A stretch of DNA of 64,000 bases from Achromobacter agilis (GTDB lineage: Bacteria; Pseudomonadota; Gammaproteobacteria; Burkholderiales; Burkholderiaceae_B), in the NCBI RefSeq assembly GCF_900496965.1, contig NZ_UFQB01000009.1, positions 141,546 through 205,545 on the forward strand, given 5' to 3'. Position 1 is the first letter of the stretch; every line of letters starts with the position of its first letter. The notes beneath the pieces are model-generated. The model made no database searches, had not been told where the DNA came from, and worked only from the letters and a program-made list of their open reading frames with translations. Below, one piece after another: positions 50,355-59,383 of the stretch. Both the position numbers and the translations under genes were made by a program.

Positions 50355-52217
50355 TTACGAGGCCGCGTCGGTGCCCGGCGGGCGTTCCGGACGCAGGCGT
50401 CTGTCCGTATCGTAAGGGAAAAATTCTTCAATCCGGCCTTGCGCAACGTGCGTGCGGCAGGCCTGCCACCATTGCGGCTCCAGCAGGTCCGCATGGTGAC
50501 GCATGAAGGCGCCGCGCACCCGCGCGTCGCCCAGCAGGAAGCGGCCGAATTCTTCCGGAAATACGTCGTTCGGGCCGATGGCGTACCAGGGTTCCGACGC
50601 CATTTCCGCCTCTTCGTTGGGCGCGGGCGGGATACGCCGGAAATTCATTTCCGTCATGCGCTGGATTTCGTCGTAGTCATAGAAGACGACCCGCCCCAGC
50701 CGCGTCACGCCGAAGTTCTTGTACAGCATGTCGCCGGGGAAGATGTTGGCCGCGGCCAATTGCCGGATGGCGTCGCCGTACTCGCGCACGGCCGGGTCCA
50801 GCAGCGCGTCGGATGCCTGTTGCAGGTACAGGTTGAGCGGGGTCATCCGCCGTTCGATGTAGACGTGGCGGATGAGCACCGTGTCGCCCGTGACCTCGAT
50901 CAGGCTGGGAACCAGCCGGAGCAGCTCATCCAGCAGCGCCGGCGCGAAACGGCCGCGCGGCAGCGCCACCTGGGAATATTCCCAGGTGTCGGCCATGCGG
51001 CCCACGCGGTCGTGCAGTTTCACCATCTGGTACTTGCGCCGCACGGTCGCGTGGTCCATGCCGTCTTTGTCGATGTGGTCCTTGATCAGCTTGAAGACGT
51101 AGGGATAGGACGGCAGCGTGAACACGCACATCACCATCCCCTTGATGCCGGGCGCGATGTCGAACGCGTCGCGCGAATGGGCCAGGTGATGCAGGAAGTC
51201 GCGGTAGAACAGCGTCTTGCCCTGCTTCTGCAGGCCGATCATGGTGTAGAGCTCGGCCTTGGGCTTGCGCGGCAGCAGGCTGGACAGGAAGTTCACCACC
51301 GCGGCCGGCGTTTCCATGTCGACCAGGAAGTAGGCGCGGGTGAAGCTGAACAGGGTGCTCAGGTCGTCCGCGCCCAGCAGCAGGGCATCCAGCCGGACCT
51401 GGCCGGCCGGATTGCGCGTGAGCGCCACGGTGAACGGATACACCGTGGATTGATTGATCAGGCGGCCGACGATGTAGGCGCCCTTGTTGCGGAAGAACAG
51501 CGAACCCAGCGCGTGGATCTGGCAATCGCTGGCGATGCGCCGGCCCACGTGGCGGGGAAGCTGGGCGCGCAGCTGCTTTACCGCCGCGCGCGCCAGCAGA
51601 CGGGTGTCGCGGGGCAGGTCTTCGAAGGGCAGCGCCAGGCCGAAATCGGCCACCATGCGGATCAGGCTTTTCTGCAGGCCTTCGGCCACCGGGTAGTACA
51701 CCCGGTAAGACGGCTTGTGGCTGTCCAGGTAGTCGGTGGCCACGGCCGGGCGCACGAACAGGAAATCGTTGTGGAAATAGTCGCGGTGCAGGATGCGGCA
51801 CGACACTGAGTTGAAGAAGGTCTCGGCGCATTCGGGTTGCCGGTGCTCGCCCAGCAGGCCCACGTATTCCTGCTTCACTTGCTGCCAGAACGCGGTTTTC
51901 GCCGCGTCCAGCGGCGCGGGGGCGTCGGCGCCGTTCGCGCCCGGGGCTGCGCCGCCGGCCCGCCCGCGCAGCGCGCCTTCCAGTTGCGAGGCGCACTCGC
52001 GCACCCGCATGTCGTAGTACTCGATGCGCTCGCGCGACAGGTGCTGGATGCCGTGCCAGTCGCCGGATTCGAACAGCGCCTTGGCGCGCTGGGCGCTATA
52101 GCGGAACAGCGCGTAGTGGCGGTCGAACCCCGCCAGGATCAGCTGCGCGACGTCCAGCGGCGAGGGCCCCGGGGCGGGGGCCTGCTCGATGTGCTGGACG
52201 TCGGACAAGCGGATCAT
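50355..52217 (-). CDS. aceK: Isocitrate dehydrogenase kinase/phosphatase
   Basis: 620 residues. AceK blocks include AQLILAGFDRHYALFRYSAQRAKALFESGDWHGIQHLSRERIEYYD, SVSCRILHRDYFHNDFLFVRPAVATDYLDS, GIKGMVMCVFTLPSYPYVFKLIKDH and VVFYDYDEIQRMTEMNFRRIPPAPNEEAEMASEPWY. An Ala/Gly-rich insertion lies near residues 85-105. AceK switches isocitrate dehydrogenase on or off at the TCA/glyoxylate branch. It follows ivd after 10 bases, so it is expressed with leucine catabolism, which delivers acetyl-CoA and calls for the glyoxylate shunt. Confidence 0.96.
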   Translation of the reverse strand: MIRLSDVQHIEQAPAPGPSPLDVAQLILAGFDRHYALFRYSAQRAKALFESGDWHGIQHLSRERIEYYDMRVRECASQLEGALRGRAGGAAPGANGADAPAPLDAAKTAFWQQVKQEYVGLLGEHRQPECAETFFNSVSCRILHRDYFHNDFLFVRPAVATDYLDSHKPSYRVYYPVAEGLQKSLIRMVADFGLALPFEDLPRDTRLLARAAVKQLRAQLPRHVGRRIASDCQIHALGSLFFRNKGAYIVGRLINQSTVYPFTVALTRNPAGQVRLDALLLGADDLSTLFSFTRAYFLVDMETPAAVVNFLSSLLPRKPKAELYTMIGLQKQGKTLFYRDFLHHLAHSRDAFDIAPGIKGMVMCVFTLPSYPYVFKLIKDHIDKDGMDHATVRRKYQMVKLHDRVGRMADTWEYSQVALPRGRFAPALLDELLRLVPSLIEVTGDTVLIRHVYIERRMTPLNLYLQQASDALLDPAVREYGDAIRQLAAANIFPGDMLYKNFGVTRLGRVVFYDYDEIQRMTEMNFRRIPPAPNEEAEMASEPWYAIGPNDVFPEEFGRFLLGDARVRGAFMRHHADLLEPQWWQACRTHVAQGRIEEFFPYDTDRRLRPERPPGTDAAS

Positions 52218-52227
52218 GGCGGCGCGC

Positions 52228-53406
52228 TCAGGCGGTTTCGTTGAACAGCTCGCGGCCGATCAGCATACGGCGGATTTCGCTGGTGCCGGCGCCGATCTCG
52301 TACAGCTTGGCGTCGCGCCACAGGCGGCCGACGGGGTATTCGTTGATGTAGCCGTTGCCGCCCAGGATCTGCACGCCTTCGCCCGCCATCCAGGTGGCCT
52401 TCTCGGCCGTGTACAGGATCAGCGCGGCGCAATCCTTGCGGACCTGGCGCACGTGTTCCGTCCCCAGCTTGTCCAGGTTCTTGCCGACCTGGTAGCAGAA
52501 GGCGCGGCTGGCCTGCAGCGTGGTGTACAGGTCGGCGACCTTGCCCTGGATCAGCTGGAATTCGCCGATGGCCTGGCCGAACTGCTTGCGGTCGTGGATA
52601 TAGGGAACGACCACGTCCATCACGGCCTGCATGATGCCCAGCGGGCCGCCGGACAGGACGGCGCGTTCGTAGTCCAGGCCGCTCATCAGCACCTTGACGC
52701 CGCCGTTGACCTGGCCCAGCACATTTTCCTCGGGGATTTCGCAATCCTGGAACACCAGTTCGCCGGTGTGGCTGCCGCGCATGCCCAGCTTGTCCAGCTT
52801 CTGCGCCACGGAAAAGCCCTTGAAGCCCTTTTCCACCAGGAAGGCGGTGATGCCGCGCTGATGCGCCTCGGGATCGGTCTTGGCGTAGACCACCAGGGTG
52901 TCCGCGTCGGGGCCGTTGGTGATCCACATCTTGGTGCCGTTCAGCACGTAGCGGTCGCCTTTTTTCTCGGCGCGCAGCTTCATGCTGACCACGTCGGAAC
53001 CGGCGCCCGGCTCGCTCATGGCCAGCGCGCCCACGTGTTCCCCGGAGATCAGCTTGGGCAGGTACCTGGCCTTCTGGGCCGCCGTGCCGTTGCGGTTGAT
53101 CTGGTTCACGCACAGGTTGGAGTGGGCACCGTAGGACAGGCCGACAGACGCGCTGGCGCGGGAGATTTCCTCCATCACGACCATGTGGGCGAGATAGCCC
53201 AGGTTGGCGCCGCCGTATTCCTCGTCGGCCGTCATGCCCAGCACGCCGAGTTCGCCGAACTTGCGCCAGAGATCCATCGGGAACTGGTCGCTGCGGTCGA
53301 CTTCTGCGGCGCGCGGCGCGATCTCGGCCTGCGCGAAATTGCGCACCGCGTCGCGCAGCATGTCCAGATCTTCGCCCAAGTCGAAGTTCAGGCCGGGAAG
53401 ATTCAT
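52228..53406 (-). CDS. liuA: Isovaleryl-CoA dehydrogenase
   Basis: 392 residues. [96 protein letters not shown] is characteristic of [27 protein letters not shown] and [19 protein letters not shown] line the FAD site, and [40 protein letters not shown] closes the protein. It oxidises isovaleryl-CoA to 3-methylcrotonyl-CoA. First gene of the liu operon, 121 bases from a LiuR-type palindrome. Confidence 0.95.
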   Translation of the reverse strand: MNLPGLNFDLGEDLDMLRDAVRNFAQAEIAPRAAEVDRSDQFPMDLWRKFGELGVLGMTADEEYGGANLGYLAHMVVMEEISRASASVGLSYGAHSNLCVNQINRNGTAAQKARYLPKLISGEHVGALAMSEPGAGSDVVSMKLRAEKKGDRYVLNGTKMWITNGPDADTLVVYAKTDPEAHQRGITAFLVEKGFKGFSVAQKLDKLGMRGSHTGELVFQDCEIPEENVLGQVNGGVKVLMSGLDYERAVLSGGPLGIMQAVMDVVVPYIHDRKQFGQAIGEFQLIQGKVADLYTTLQASRAFCYQVGKNLDKLGTEHVRQVRKDCAALILYTAEKATWMAGEGVQILGGNGYINEYPVGRLWRDAKLYEIGAGTSEIRRMLIGRELFNETA

Positions 53407-53527
53407 CGCTGTCTCCGTGATAGTAGGTACTTACTTTTATATGGGCGCCCGCTGTCGGCGCCAAATTGCCCCGCGTGGCTCATGATGCGCCGATCGGTCA
53501 TCGCAAGGCAATGATGCACTGCAAATA

Positions 53528-53550
53528 TTACGTTTACGTAAACGTAAATT
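53528..53550. promoter_or_regulatory. LiuR-type operator in the liuA/amidohydrolase divergent region
   Basis: TTACGTTTACGTAAACGTAA (53528-53547) is a perfect 20-bp palindrome. The 19 bases GTTTACGTAAACGTAAATT from 53532 recur exactly at 56304 before liuR. It lies between liuA (start 53406) and the M20 gene (start 53632) and could control both. Confidence 0.85.
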
Positions 53551-53631
53551 GGAGTCGGGTTATCCCTAGGTAAATGCATTCTCCCGGGGGAGTTGCCATG
53601 GGTACTATTCCAGCCGATCCTTGAACCTTGA

Positions 53632-54828
53632 ATGACTGCGACGGAGTTTGCTGTGCTGGAACTATCCAACCTGGACGAAATTGTGGCGCTGCGGCGCGAC
53701 CTGCATGCCCACCCGGAGCTCTGCTATGAAGAGCACCGCACCGCCAAGGTGGTCGCGGACACGCTGCGTGGCTGGGGCATCGAGGTGCATACGGGCATCG
53801 CCAAGACCGGCGTGGTCGGCGTGATCCGGCGCGGCACGTCCAGCCGCGCCATCATGCTGCGGGCCGACATGGATGCGCTGCCCATGCAGGAAGAGAACCA
53901 GTTCGAGCACCGCTCGCGCCACGAGGGCAAGATGCACGGCTGCGGCCATGACGGCCACACCGCCATGCTGCTGGCGGCGGCGCAGCATCTGCAGACGGCG
54001 GGCGGCTTCGACGGCACGGTGTACCTGTGCTTCCAGCCGGCCGAGGAAGGCGGCGCGGGCGGCCGGGCCATGATCCAGGACGGCCTGTTCGAACGCTTCC
54101 CCTGCGAGGCCGTGTTCGGCATGCACAACTGGCCGGGCCTGCCCGCCGGCACCTTCGGCGCCTGCGCCGGCCCGATGATGGCGGCCGCCAACGGTTTCAA
54201 GATCACGGTGCGGGGCAAGGGCGGCCATGCCGCGGCGCCGCAGGACTGTAACGACCCGGTGCCGGCGCTGTTCGCCATCGGCCAGTCGCTGCAGACCATC
54301 CTGACGCGCAGCAAGCGCCCGCTGGACGCCGCCGTGTTGTCGATCACCCAGGTGCAGGCGGGCGGCAGCGTGATCAACGTCATCCCCAACACCGCCTGGC
54401 TGGGCGGCTCGGTGCGCGCCTACCGCAGCGAGGTGGTCGACCTGATCGAGCGCCGCATGAACGAAATCGCCGGCAACATCGCGGCCGCGCATGGCTGCGA
54501 GGCCGACGTGTTCTTCGAGCGCCGCTACCCGGCGCTCGTCAATACCGCGGCCGAAACCGAGTTCTGCATGGAAGTCATGCGTGAAGTCGCGGGCGAGGAC
54601 CAGGCCCGCGTGATCGAGCCGGCCATGGCCTCGGAAGACTTCGCTTTCCTGCTGCAGGAAAAGCCCGGCTGCTACGTCTTCCTGGGCAACGGCGACGGCG
54701 AGCACCGCATGGCGGGCCACGGCCTGGGACCCTGCATGCTGCACAACGCCAGCTACGACTTCAACGATTCCCTGATTCCGTCGGGCGCCTCCTACTGGAT
54801 CCGCCTGGCCCAGCGTTACCTGGCCTGA
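53632..54828 (+). CDS. M20-family amidohydrolase (hippurate hydrolase-like)
   Basis: 398 residues. LRRDLHAHPELCYEEHRTA, LRADMDALPMQEENQFEHRSRHEGKMHGCGHDGHTAMLL and CFQPAEEGGAGGRAMI carry the His, Asp and Glu metal ligands. GKGGHAAAPQDCNDPVPA begins the lid domain and EPAMASEDFAF the last ligand. Such enzymes hydrolyse N-acyl amino acids or indole-type conjugates in the cytoplasm. An in-frame internal start (VLELSN, 15 bases on) is possible. It is followed after 60 bases by a Bug receptor gene, suggesting uptake and hydrolysis of one compound, perhaps an N-acyl-leucine given the LiuR site. Confidence 0.92.
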   Translation: MTATEFAVLELSNLDEIVALRRDLHAHPELCYEEHRTAKVVADTLRGWGIEVHTGIAKTGVVGVIRRGTSSRAIMLRADMDALPMQEENQFEHRSRHEGKMHGCGHDGHTAMLLAAAQHLQTAGGFDGTVYLCFQPAEEGGAGGRAMIQDGLFERFPCEAVFGMHNWPGLPAGTFGACAGPMMAAANGFKITVRGKGGHAAAPQDCNDPVPALFAIGQSLQTILTRSKRPLDAAVLSITQVQAGGSVINVIPNTAWLGGSVRAYRSEVVDLIERRMNEIAGNIAAAHGCEADVFFERRYPALVNTAAETEFCMEVMREVAGEDQARVIEPAMASEDFAFLLQEKPGCYVFLGNGDGEHRMAGHGLGPCMLHNASYDFNDSLIPSGASYWIRLAQRYLA

Positions 54829-54888
54829 AGGTATTCAGGCCCCCGCATTTCCTGTCGCAGTGCTACGCAACATCATCATTAGGACAAC

Positions 54889-55860
54889 ATGAAAAAGAAG
54901 ACTTTGTTGATCAAGGCCGTGGGGACGGCCCTGGCAATCCTGGCCGGCGGCGCGATGGCGCAAGGCTGGCCGGCCAAGCCCGTTACGCTGGTGGTGCCCT
55001 ATACCGCGGGCGGCAGCGCCGACGCGATCGGACGCCGCCTGGGAGACGTGCTGCGCAAGGAAGCGAACGCGACCGTCATCGTCGAGAACAAGCCGGGCGC
55101 CGGCGCATCGGTCGGCACCGATTTCGTGGCGCGCGCGCAGCCGGACGGCACGACGCTGCTGCTGGCCTCCACCAGCCCGCTGACGATCTTCCCGCACCTG
55201 GCCAAGACCAACTACGACCCGATGAAGGACCTGACGCCGGTGGCCAGCGTGGCCGTGGCGCCCGTGGCCATCGTGGCGACCAAGGCATTGCCCGTGAAGG
55301 ACTTCGCGGGCCTCGTCGATTACGCCAAGTCGCACCCGGACGGCGTGCGCTATGGCACGCCGGGCCAGGGCACCGTCGCCCACATCGGCATGGCGGCGGT
55401 CACCGCCCAGACGGGCACCAAGATGCTGCACGTGCCCTACCGCGGCAACAGCCAGGCGCTGACCGACGGACTGGGCGGCGTGGTGGAACTGCTGGTGGTC
55501 AATAGCGACGTGGTGCTGCCGCACGTCGCCAACGGCGCGCTCAAGCCGCTGGCCGTGATGGCCCCGCAGCGGCTGGCCGCCTGGCCGGACGTGCCGACCA
55601 TGGCCGAACTGAAGCTGCCGCAGGCGCAGTACTACTCGAACTTCGGCGTGTTCGCACCCGCAAACCTGCCGCCGGCGGTGGCGCAGCCGCTGCAGGCGGC
55701 GCTCGCGAAGGCCGTGGCCAGCCCCGAATTCCAGGATCTGCTGGCCAAGTCGTACCTGCAACCCGGCACCGCCGCGGGCGACGCCTTCGTCAAGCAGGTG
55801 CAGGCGGAATACGCAAGCAATGCCCGCCTCATCAAGGAAGGCAACATCAAGGCGGATTGA
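54889..55860 (+). CDS. Bug-family periplasmic receptor
   Basis: 323 residues. Signal peptide MKKKTLLIKAVGTALAILAGGAMAQG. Family blocks: WPAKPVTLVVPYTAGGSADAIGRRLG, VIVENKPGAGASVGTDFVARAQPDGTTLLLAS and HVPYRGNSQALTDGLGGVVELLVVNSDVV. It probably captures the substrate of the adjacent amidohydrolase. A strong hairpin follows at 55870. Confidence 0.94.
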   Translation: MKKKTLLIKAVGTALAILAGGAMAQGWPAKPVTLVVPYTAGGSADAIGRRLGDVLRKEANATVIVENKPGAGASVGTDFVARAQPDGTTLLLASTSPLTIFPHLAKTNYDPMKDLTPVASVAVAPVAIVATKALPVKDFAGLVDYAKSHPDGVRYGTPGQGTVAHIGMAAVTAQTGTKMLHVPYRGNSQALTDGLGGVVELLVVNSDVVLPHVANGALKPLAVMAPQRLAAWPDVPTMAELKLPQAQYYSNFGVFAPANLPPAVAQPLQAALAKAVASPEFQDLLAKSYLQPGTAAGDAFVKQVQAEYASNARLIKEGNIKAD

Positions 55861-55869
55861 TCGCCGGGC

Positions 55870-55900
55870 CGCGGACGCAGCCTTGGGGCCTGCGTCCGCG
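55870..55900. terminator. Hairpin between the convergent Bug-receptor and liuR genes
   Basis: CGCGGACGCAG and CTGCGTCCGCG form a perfect 11-bp stem around a 9-base loop. No long T-run follows, but the position between convergent stops 49 bases apart fits a bidirectional terminator. Confidence 0.7.
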
Positions 55901-55909
55901 CCTGGATGT

Positions 55910-56290
55910 TCAGGGCTTCTGAGCGAGCAGTTCGCGGCATTGCCGCTCTTGCAGCGAGATTTCCTGCAGCGTGTCTTCGATGTCGCGGCGCTGCTGTTCC
56001 AGGGTGGCGCGGTGCTGTTGCAATACGCTCAGGTACTGGCGCAGCTGGACCTCGGTGTCGCCCGGGCCGTCATACATGTCGATCAGGGTCAGGATCTCGG
56101 ACAACTGCAGGCCCAGGCGCTTGCCGCGCAGGGCCAGTTTCAGGCGCGTGCGGTCGCGCGGCCCGAAGATGCGGTTGCGCCCCTCGCGCGCCGGGCTGAC
56201 GATCCCCTGGTCTTCATAGAAGCGGATCGTGCGGGGCGTGACGTCGAACTCGCGCGCGAGTTCGGAGATGGTCCAGGTTGACGAGGGCAT
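55910..56290 (-). CDS. liuR: MerR-family regulator LiuR
   Basis: 126 residues. WTISELAREFDVTPRTIRFYEDQGIVSPAREGRNRIFGPRDRTRLKLALRGKRLGLQLSEILTLIDMYD is the MerR DNA-binding half with the typical LiuR wording. The C-terminal part is a coiled-coil dimerisation helix (YLSVLQQHRATLEQQRRDIEDTLQEISLQERQC). LiuR represses branched-chain catabolism and is relieved by pathway intermediates. Its own start lies 14 bases from the LiuR-type operator shared with the divergent hydrolase. Confidence 0.92.
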   Translation of the reverse strand: MPSSTWTISELAREFDVTPRTIRFYEDQGIVSPAREGRNRIFGPRDRTRLKLALRGKRLGLQLSEILTLIDMYDGPGDTEVQLRQYLSVLQQHRATLEQQRRDIEDTLQEISLQERQCRELLAQKP

Positions 56291-56303
56291 GCGAGGTGTG
56301 GCA

Positions 56304-56322
56304 GTTTACGTAAACGTAAATT
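56304..56322. promoter_or_regulatory. LiuR-type operator in the liuR/MBL divergent region
   Basis: GTTTACGTAAACGTAAATT is identical over 19 bases to 53532-53550 and contains the palindrome GTTTACGTAAAC. It sits between liuR (start 56290) and the metallo-hydrolase gene (start 56364), giving autoregulation and co-regulation. Confidence 0.88.
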
Positions 56323-56363
56323 ATGATGACTTGACTCGAACGTCAAGCGTGGAGCGAGAGGCA

Positions 56364-57431
56364 ATGAACCCCAACGAGCAGAAATTGCAGTACCCCTGGG
56401 CCGATTTCCAACCCGAGGCCGGCCGCGCGCACGTGGTGGCGGAAGGGGTCAAATGGATACGGATGCCTTTGCCGTTCGCGCTGGATCATATCAACCTCTG
56501 GCTATTGCGCGACAACATCGACGGCAAGGACGGCTGGACCATCGTCGATTGCGGCATTGCGCGCGACGAGGTCAAGGCGCTGTGGGAACAGGTCTTCGAG
56601 AACGAGCTGGAAGGCCTGCCCGTGTTGCGCGTGTTGGTCACCCACATGCACCCCGACCACGTCGGCCTGGCCCACTGGCTGTGCGAGCGCTGGAACGCCC
56701 CGCTGTGGATGACGATGACGGACTTCATGGTGGCCTCGCTGTGGTCGTCGCGCCGCGGCGACGCGGGCGCGGGCCCCGGCGGCCAGGCGGCGGTGGAGCA
56801 TTTCGCCCGCCACGGCCTGACCGATCCGGACGCGCAGGAACAGATCCGCCAGCGCGCCAACTACTATCCCAATCTGGTGCCGGCGATGCCGTCGCGCTAC
56901 ACGCGCATCCTGCACGGCGACCAGGTCCGCATCGGCGGGCGTGACTGGCGCGTGATCGTGGGTTACGGGCATGCGCCGGAACATGCATCGCTGTTCTCGC
57001 CGGACTTGGGCGTGCTGATCTCGGGGGACATGGTGCTGCCGCGCATTTCCACCAACGTCAGCGTGTTCGACTACGAGCCCGACGCGAACCCCCTGCCGCT
57101 CTACCTGCGCTCGCTGGACCGCTATGCGGACCTGCCCGAGGACACGCTGGTGCTGCCTGCGCACGGCCGGCCGTTCAAGGGCCTGCACGAGCGCATCACC
57201 CAGCAGCACGACCATCACCGCGACCGCCTGGCGGAAGTGCTGGAAGCCTGTACGGGCCAGCCCCAGTCCACGTCGGACATCGTGCCCGTGCTCTTCAAGC
57301 GCAAACTGGACCTGCACCAGCTGACCTTCGCCATGGGCGAGGCGCTGGCGCACCTGCATGCCCTCTACTTCGAAGGCAAGCTCAAGCGTGAGCTGGGCGC
57401 GGACGGAATCATGCGGTTTTCGGCTACCTGA
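56364..57431 (+). CDS. Metallo-beta-lactamase-fold hydrolase in the LiuR regulon
   Basis: 355 residues from ATG 56364 (AGAGGCA just upstream). The metal motif is H94-M-H96-P-D98-H99 (LVTHMHPDHVGLAHWL). Further ligands are His in VGYGHAPEHASLFS, Asp in LISGDMVLP and His in VLPAHGRPF. The C-terminal helical extension (HDHHRDRLAEVLEAC... LHQLTFAMGEALAHLHALY) is LACTB2-like. It probably hydrolyses a thioester or ester; being LiuR-linked, an acyl-CoA or acyl-glutathione of the leucine pathway is a fair guess. Confidence 0.9.
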   Translation: MNPNEQKLQYPWADFQPEAGRAHVVAEGVKWIRMPLPFALDHINLWLLRDNIDGKDGWTIVDCGIARDEVKALWEQVFENELEGLPVLRVLVTHMHPDHVGLAHWLCERWNAPLWMTMTDFMVASLWSSRRGDAGAGPGGQAAVEHFARHGLTDPDAQEQIRQRANYYPNLVPAMPSRYTRILHGDQVRIGGRDWRVIVGYGHAPEHASLFSPDLGVLISGDMVLPRISTNVSVFDYEPDANPLPLYLRSLDRYADLPEDTLVLPAHGRPFKGLHERITQQHDHHRDRLAEVLEACTGQPQSTSDIVPVLFKRKLDLHQLTFAMGEALAHLHALYFEGKLKRELGADGIMRFSAT

Positions 57432-57459
57432 CCGCAGCCGGCAAGGCGGCGCCGCGCCC

Positions 57460-58086
57460 TTAGCGCGTGGCGGTCGCCAGCCGCAGGGCCAGGCCCACGA
57501 ATACCAGCGCGGCGATCCGGTTCAGCCAGCGCTTGGCGGTCGCCGAGCGCTGCAGCAGTTCGCCGAATGCGCCCGAAAAGAACGCGATGGCGCCGAACAC
57601 CAGCAGCGTGGACACCATGAAGACCGCGCCCAGTTGCATGGTCTGCACGCCCACGGACCCGCGCGCGGGCGAAGTGAATTGCGGCAGGAAGGCGAAGAAG
57701 AACAGCAGCACCTTGGGGTTGGTCAGGTTCATTACGATGCCGCGGCGGTACAGCGCGCCCGGCTTCATGGGCTCCGGGCGCGTGCCGGCATCGGCCCCGA
57801 CCGGCGCGCGCAGGATCTGCCAGGCCAGATAAGTCAGGTACGCGGCGCCCGCCAGTTTGAGCACGGTAAAGGCCTCGGGCGAGGCCGCGAACACGGCGGC
57901 CAATCCCACGGCTACGGCGGCGGTATGCCCCAGCAGGCCCGTGCATAGCCCCAACACCACATACATGCCCGCCTTGCGGCCCCAGATGGCCGACTGCATC
58001 AGCACGAAAATATTGTCGGGCCCGGGGGTCAGGGCCAGCAGCACGGCAATGCCGAAGAAGGTGATCAGGGTATCGATGGGCAGCAT
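57460..58086 (-). CDS. LysE/RhtB-family amino-acid exporter
   Basis: 208 residues from ATG 58086, about six hydrophobic segments. ITFFGIAVLLALTPGPDNIFVLMQSAIWGRKAGMYVVLGLCTGLLGHTAAVAVGL is the family signature (TPGPDN). GIVMNLTNPKVLLFFFAFLPQF is the second conserved block. It exports an amino acid or analogue across the inner membrane; the specificity is unknown. Confidence 0.93.
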   Translation of the reverse strand: MLPIDTLITFFGIAVLLALTPGPDNIFVLMQSAIWGRKAGMYVVLGLCTGLLGHTAAVAVGLAAVFAASPEAFTVLKLAGAAYLTYLAWQILRAPVGADAGTRPEPMKPGALYRRGIVMNLTNPKVLLFFFAFLPQFTSPARGSVGVQTMQLGAVFMVSTLLVFGAIAFFSGAFGELLQRSATAKRWLNRIAALVFVGLALRLATATR

Positions 58087-58215
58087 GGGTTTCGCCTGGA
58101 ACGGGTCGGCCGGATACCGCGAGGCCGGAGATGGCATCATAAAGGCATTCGTATCAATGAGCGCCCTATGCGTCCCCGGCGGGACGTTCCGGGCCCGACA
58201 AGGAGAGACAAGTCC

Positions 58216-58941
58216 ATGCCCCCCAATCTTGCGCAGCCGCGCACGGCCGATTCAACCAGCACCGATACGCGCCCGGACGCCCCGCTCGAATCCTGGCTGC
58301 ACGCGCGCCACAGCTGCCGGGCGTTCCTGCCCGACCCGGTGGCCCGCGCCACCATCGAGCGCATCCTGGCCCTGGCACAGCGCACGGCCTCCTGGTGCAA
58401 CTGCCAGCCCTGGCAGGTGGCGATTACCGAGGGGGCGGGCACGGACCGCTTGCGTAGCGCGTTGCAGCGCCGCGCGGATGAGGCCGGCTTCACGCCGGAC
58501 TTTCCCTTCCCGCGCGAGTACCAGGGCGAGTACCTGGCGCGGCGGCGCGAGTCGGGCTTCCAGCTCTACGGCGCGGTGGGCGTCGAGCGCGGAGACCGCG
58601 AGGCGTATCGCCGCCAGGAGATGCGTAATTTCCAGCTGTTCGACGCTCCGCACGTGGCGATCATCACCACTGATGCGGCGCTGGGCGAGTACGGGGCGGT
58701 GGACTGCGGCGGCTATGTTGCCAATTTCATGCTGGCGGCCCAGGCCAATGGCGTGGCGACGGTGGCGCAGGCGTCGCTGGCCATGTACCCGGAAGTGCTG
58801 CGTTCGGAACTGGGCATCGCCGAGGGCCGCCGTGTGGTCTGCGGGATTTCCTTTGGCTACGCCGATACCGCGCATCCCGCCAACAGCTACCGAACCCGCC
58901 GGGCGGAGCAGGCCGAGACCGTTAGTTGGGTCACGGACTAG
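58216..58941 (+). CDS. Nitroreductase-family FMN oxidoreductase
   Basis: 241 residues from ATG 58216 with AAGGAGA upstream. WLHARHSCRAFLPDPVARATIERILALAQRTASWCNCQPWQVAITEG supplies the FMN phosphate-binding Arg/Ser and a CNCQPW in place of the more usual N-P loop. VDCGGYVANFMLAAQANGVATVAQASLAMYPEVLRSELGI and VVCGISFGYAD are the second half. It reduces nitroaromatics, quinones or related acceptors with NAD(P)H. Monocistronic in appearance; the palindromic element at 59002 follows. Confidence 0.9.
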   Translation: MPPNLAQPRTADSTSTDTRPDAPLESWLHARHSCRAFLPDPVARATIERILALAQRTASWCNCQPWQVAITEGAGTDRLRSALQRRADEAGFTPDFPFPREYQGEYLARRRESGFQLYGAVGVERGDREAYRRQEMRNFQLFDAPHVAIITTDAALGEYGAVDCGGYVANFMLAAQANGVATVAQASLAMYPEVLRSELGIAEGRRVVCGISFGYADTAHPANSYRTRRAEQAETVSWVTD

Positions 58942-59001
58942 AGACAGGGCTTCGAGTTTGCGGATGTCAGGGTTCTAAACCGCCGAGGCTGCCCTGCGCC
59001 A

Positions 59002-59244
59002 TTCCGATGCTCGGCCCCATTGGGGCTGCGCTTCGGATGGCTCCGGGGTCCTCGGCTGACAGCCGCGTCATGCGATGGTTTTTTTTGCCGCTGGGCCGCC
59101 CCAAGGCAAAAACGCCCCCTTGGGGGGCAGCAAGCCGAAGGTGCGGCGTGGAGGCCTTTTCCCCCTCTGCCGCGGGCAGATTTCGTGAGCCGGGGGCCGG
59201 GCGGAGGGATCCGAAGCGCAGCCCCACTGGGGCGAGCATCGGAA
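59002..59244. repeat. ~240-bp palindromic intergenic element
   Basis: The 442-base gap between nitroreductase and the PLP gene holds no gene. Arms 59002-59048 (TTCCGATGCTCGGCCCCATT and on) and 59199-59244 (ending GGGGCGAGCATCGGAA) are inverted copies with only a few mismatches over about 46 bp. Between them lies the dispersed repeat also seen inverted at 8085-8165. The layout resembles a non-coding MITE-like or compound REP element. Confidence 0.75.
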
Positions 59245-59383
59245 TCCCGCAGTCCGGACACCGGCGGCTCAAGAACTCCAGCCTCACAAAACCCAACGTC
59301 AACAATCCAACCCAAAATGCTCTAAGGTTCATCCTATCCGTTTCTCTTTCCCGCCTTTCCACTAGCCAGCCGTCCTCCAGAAG

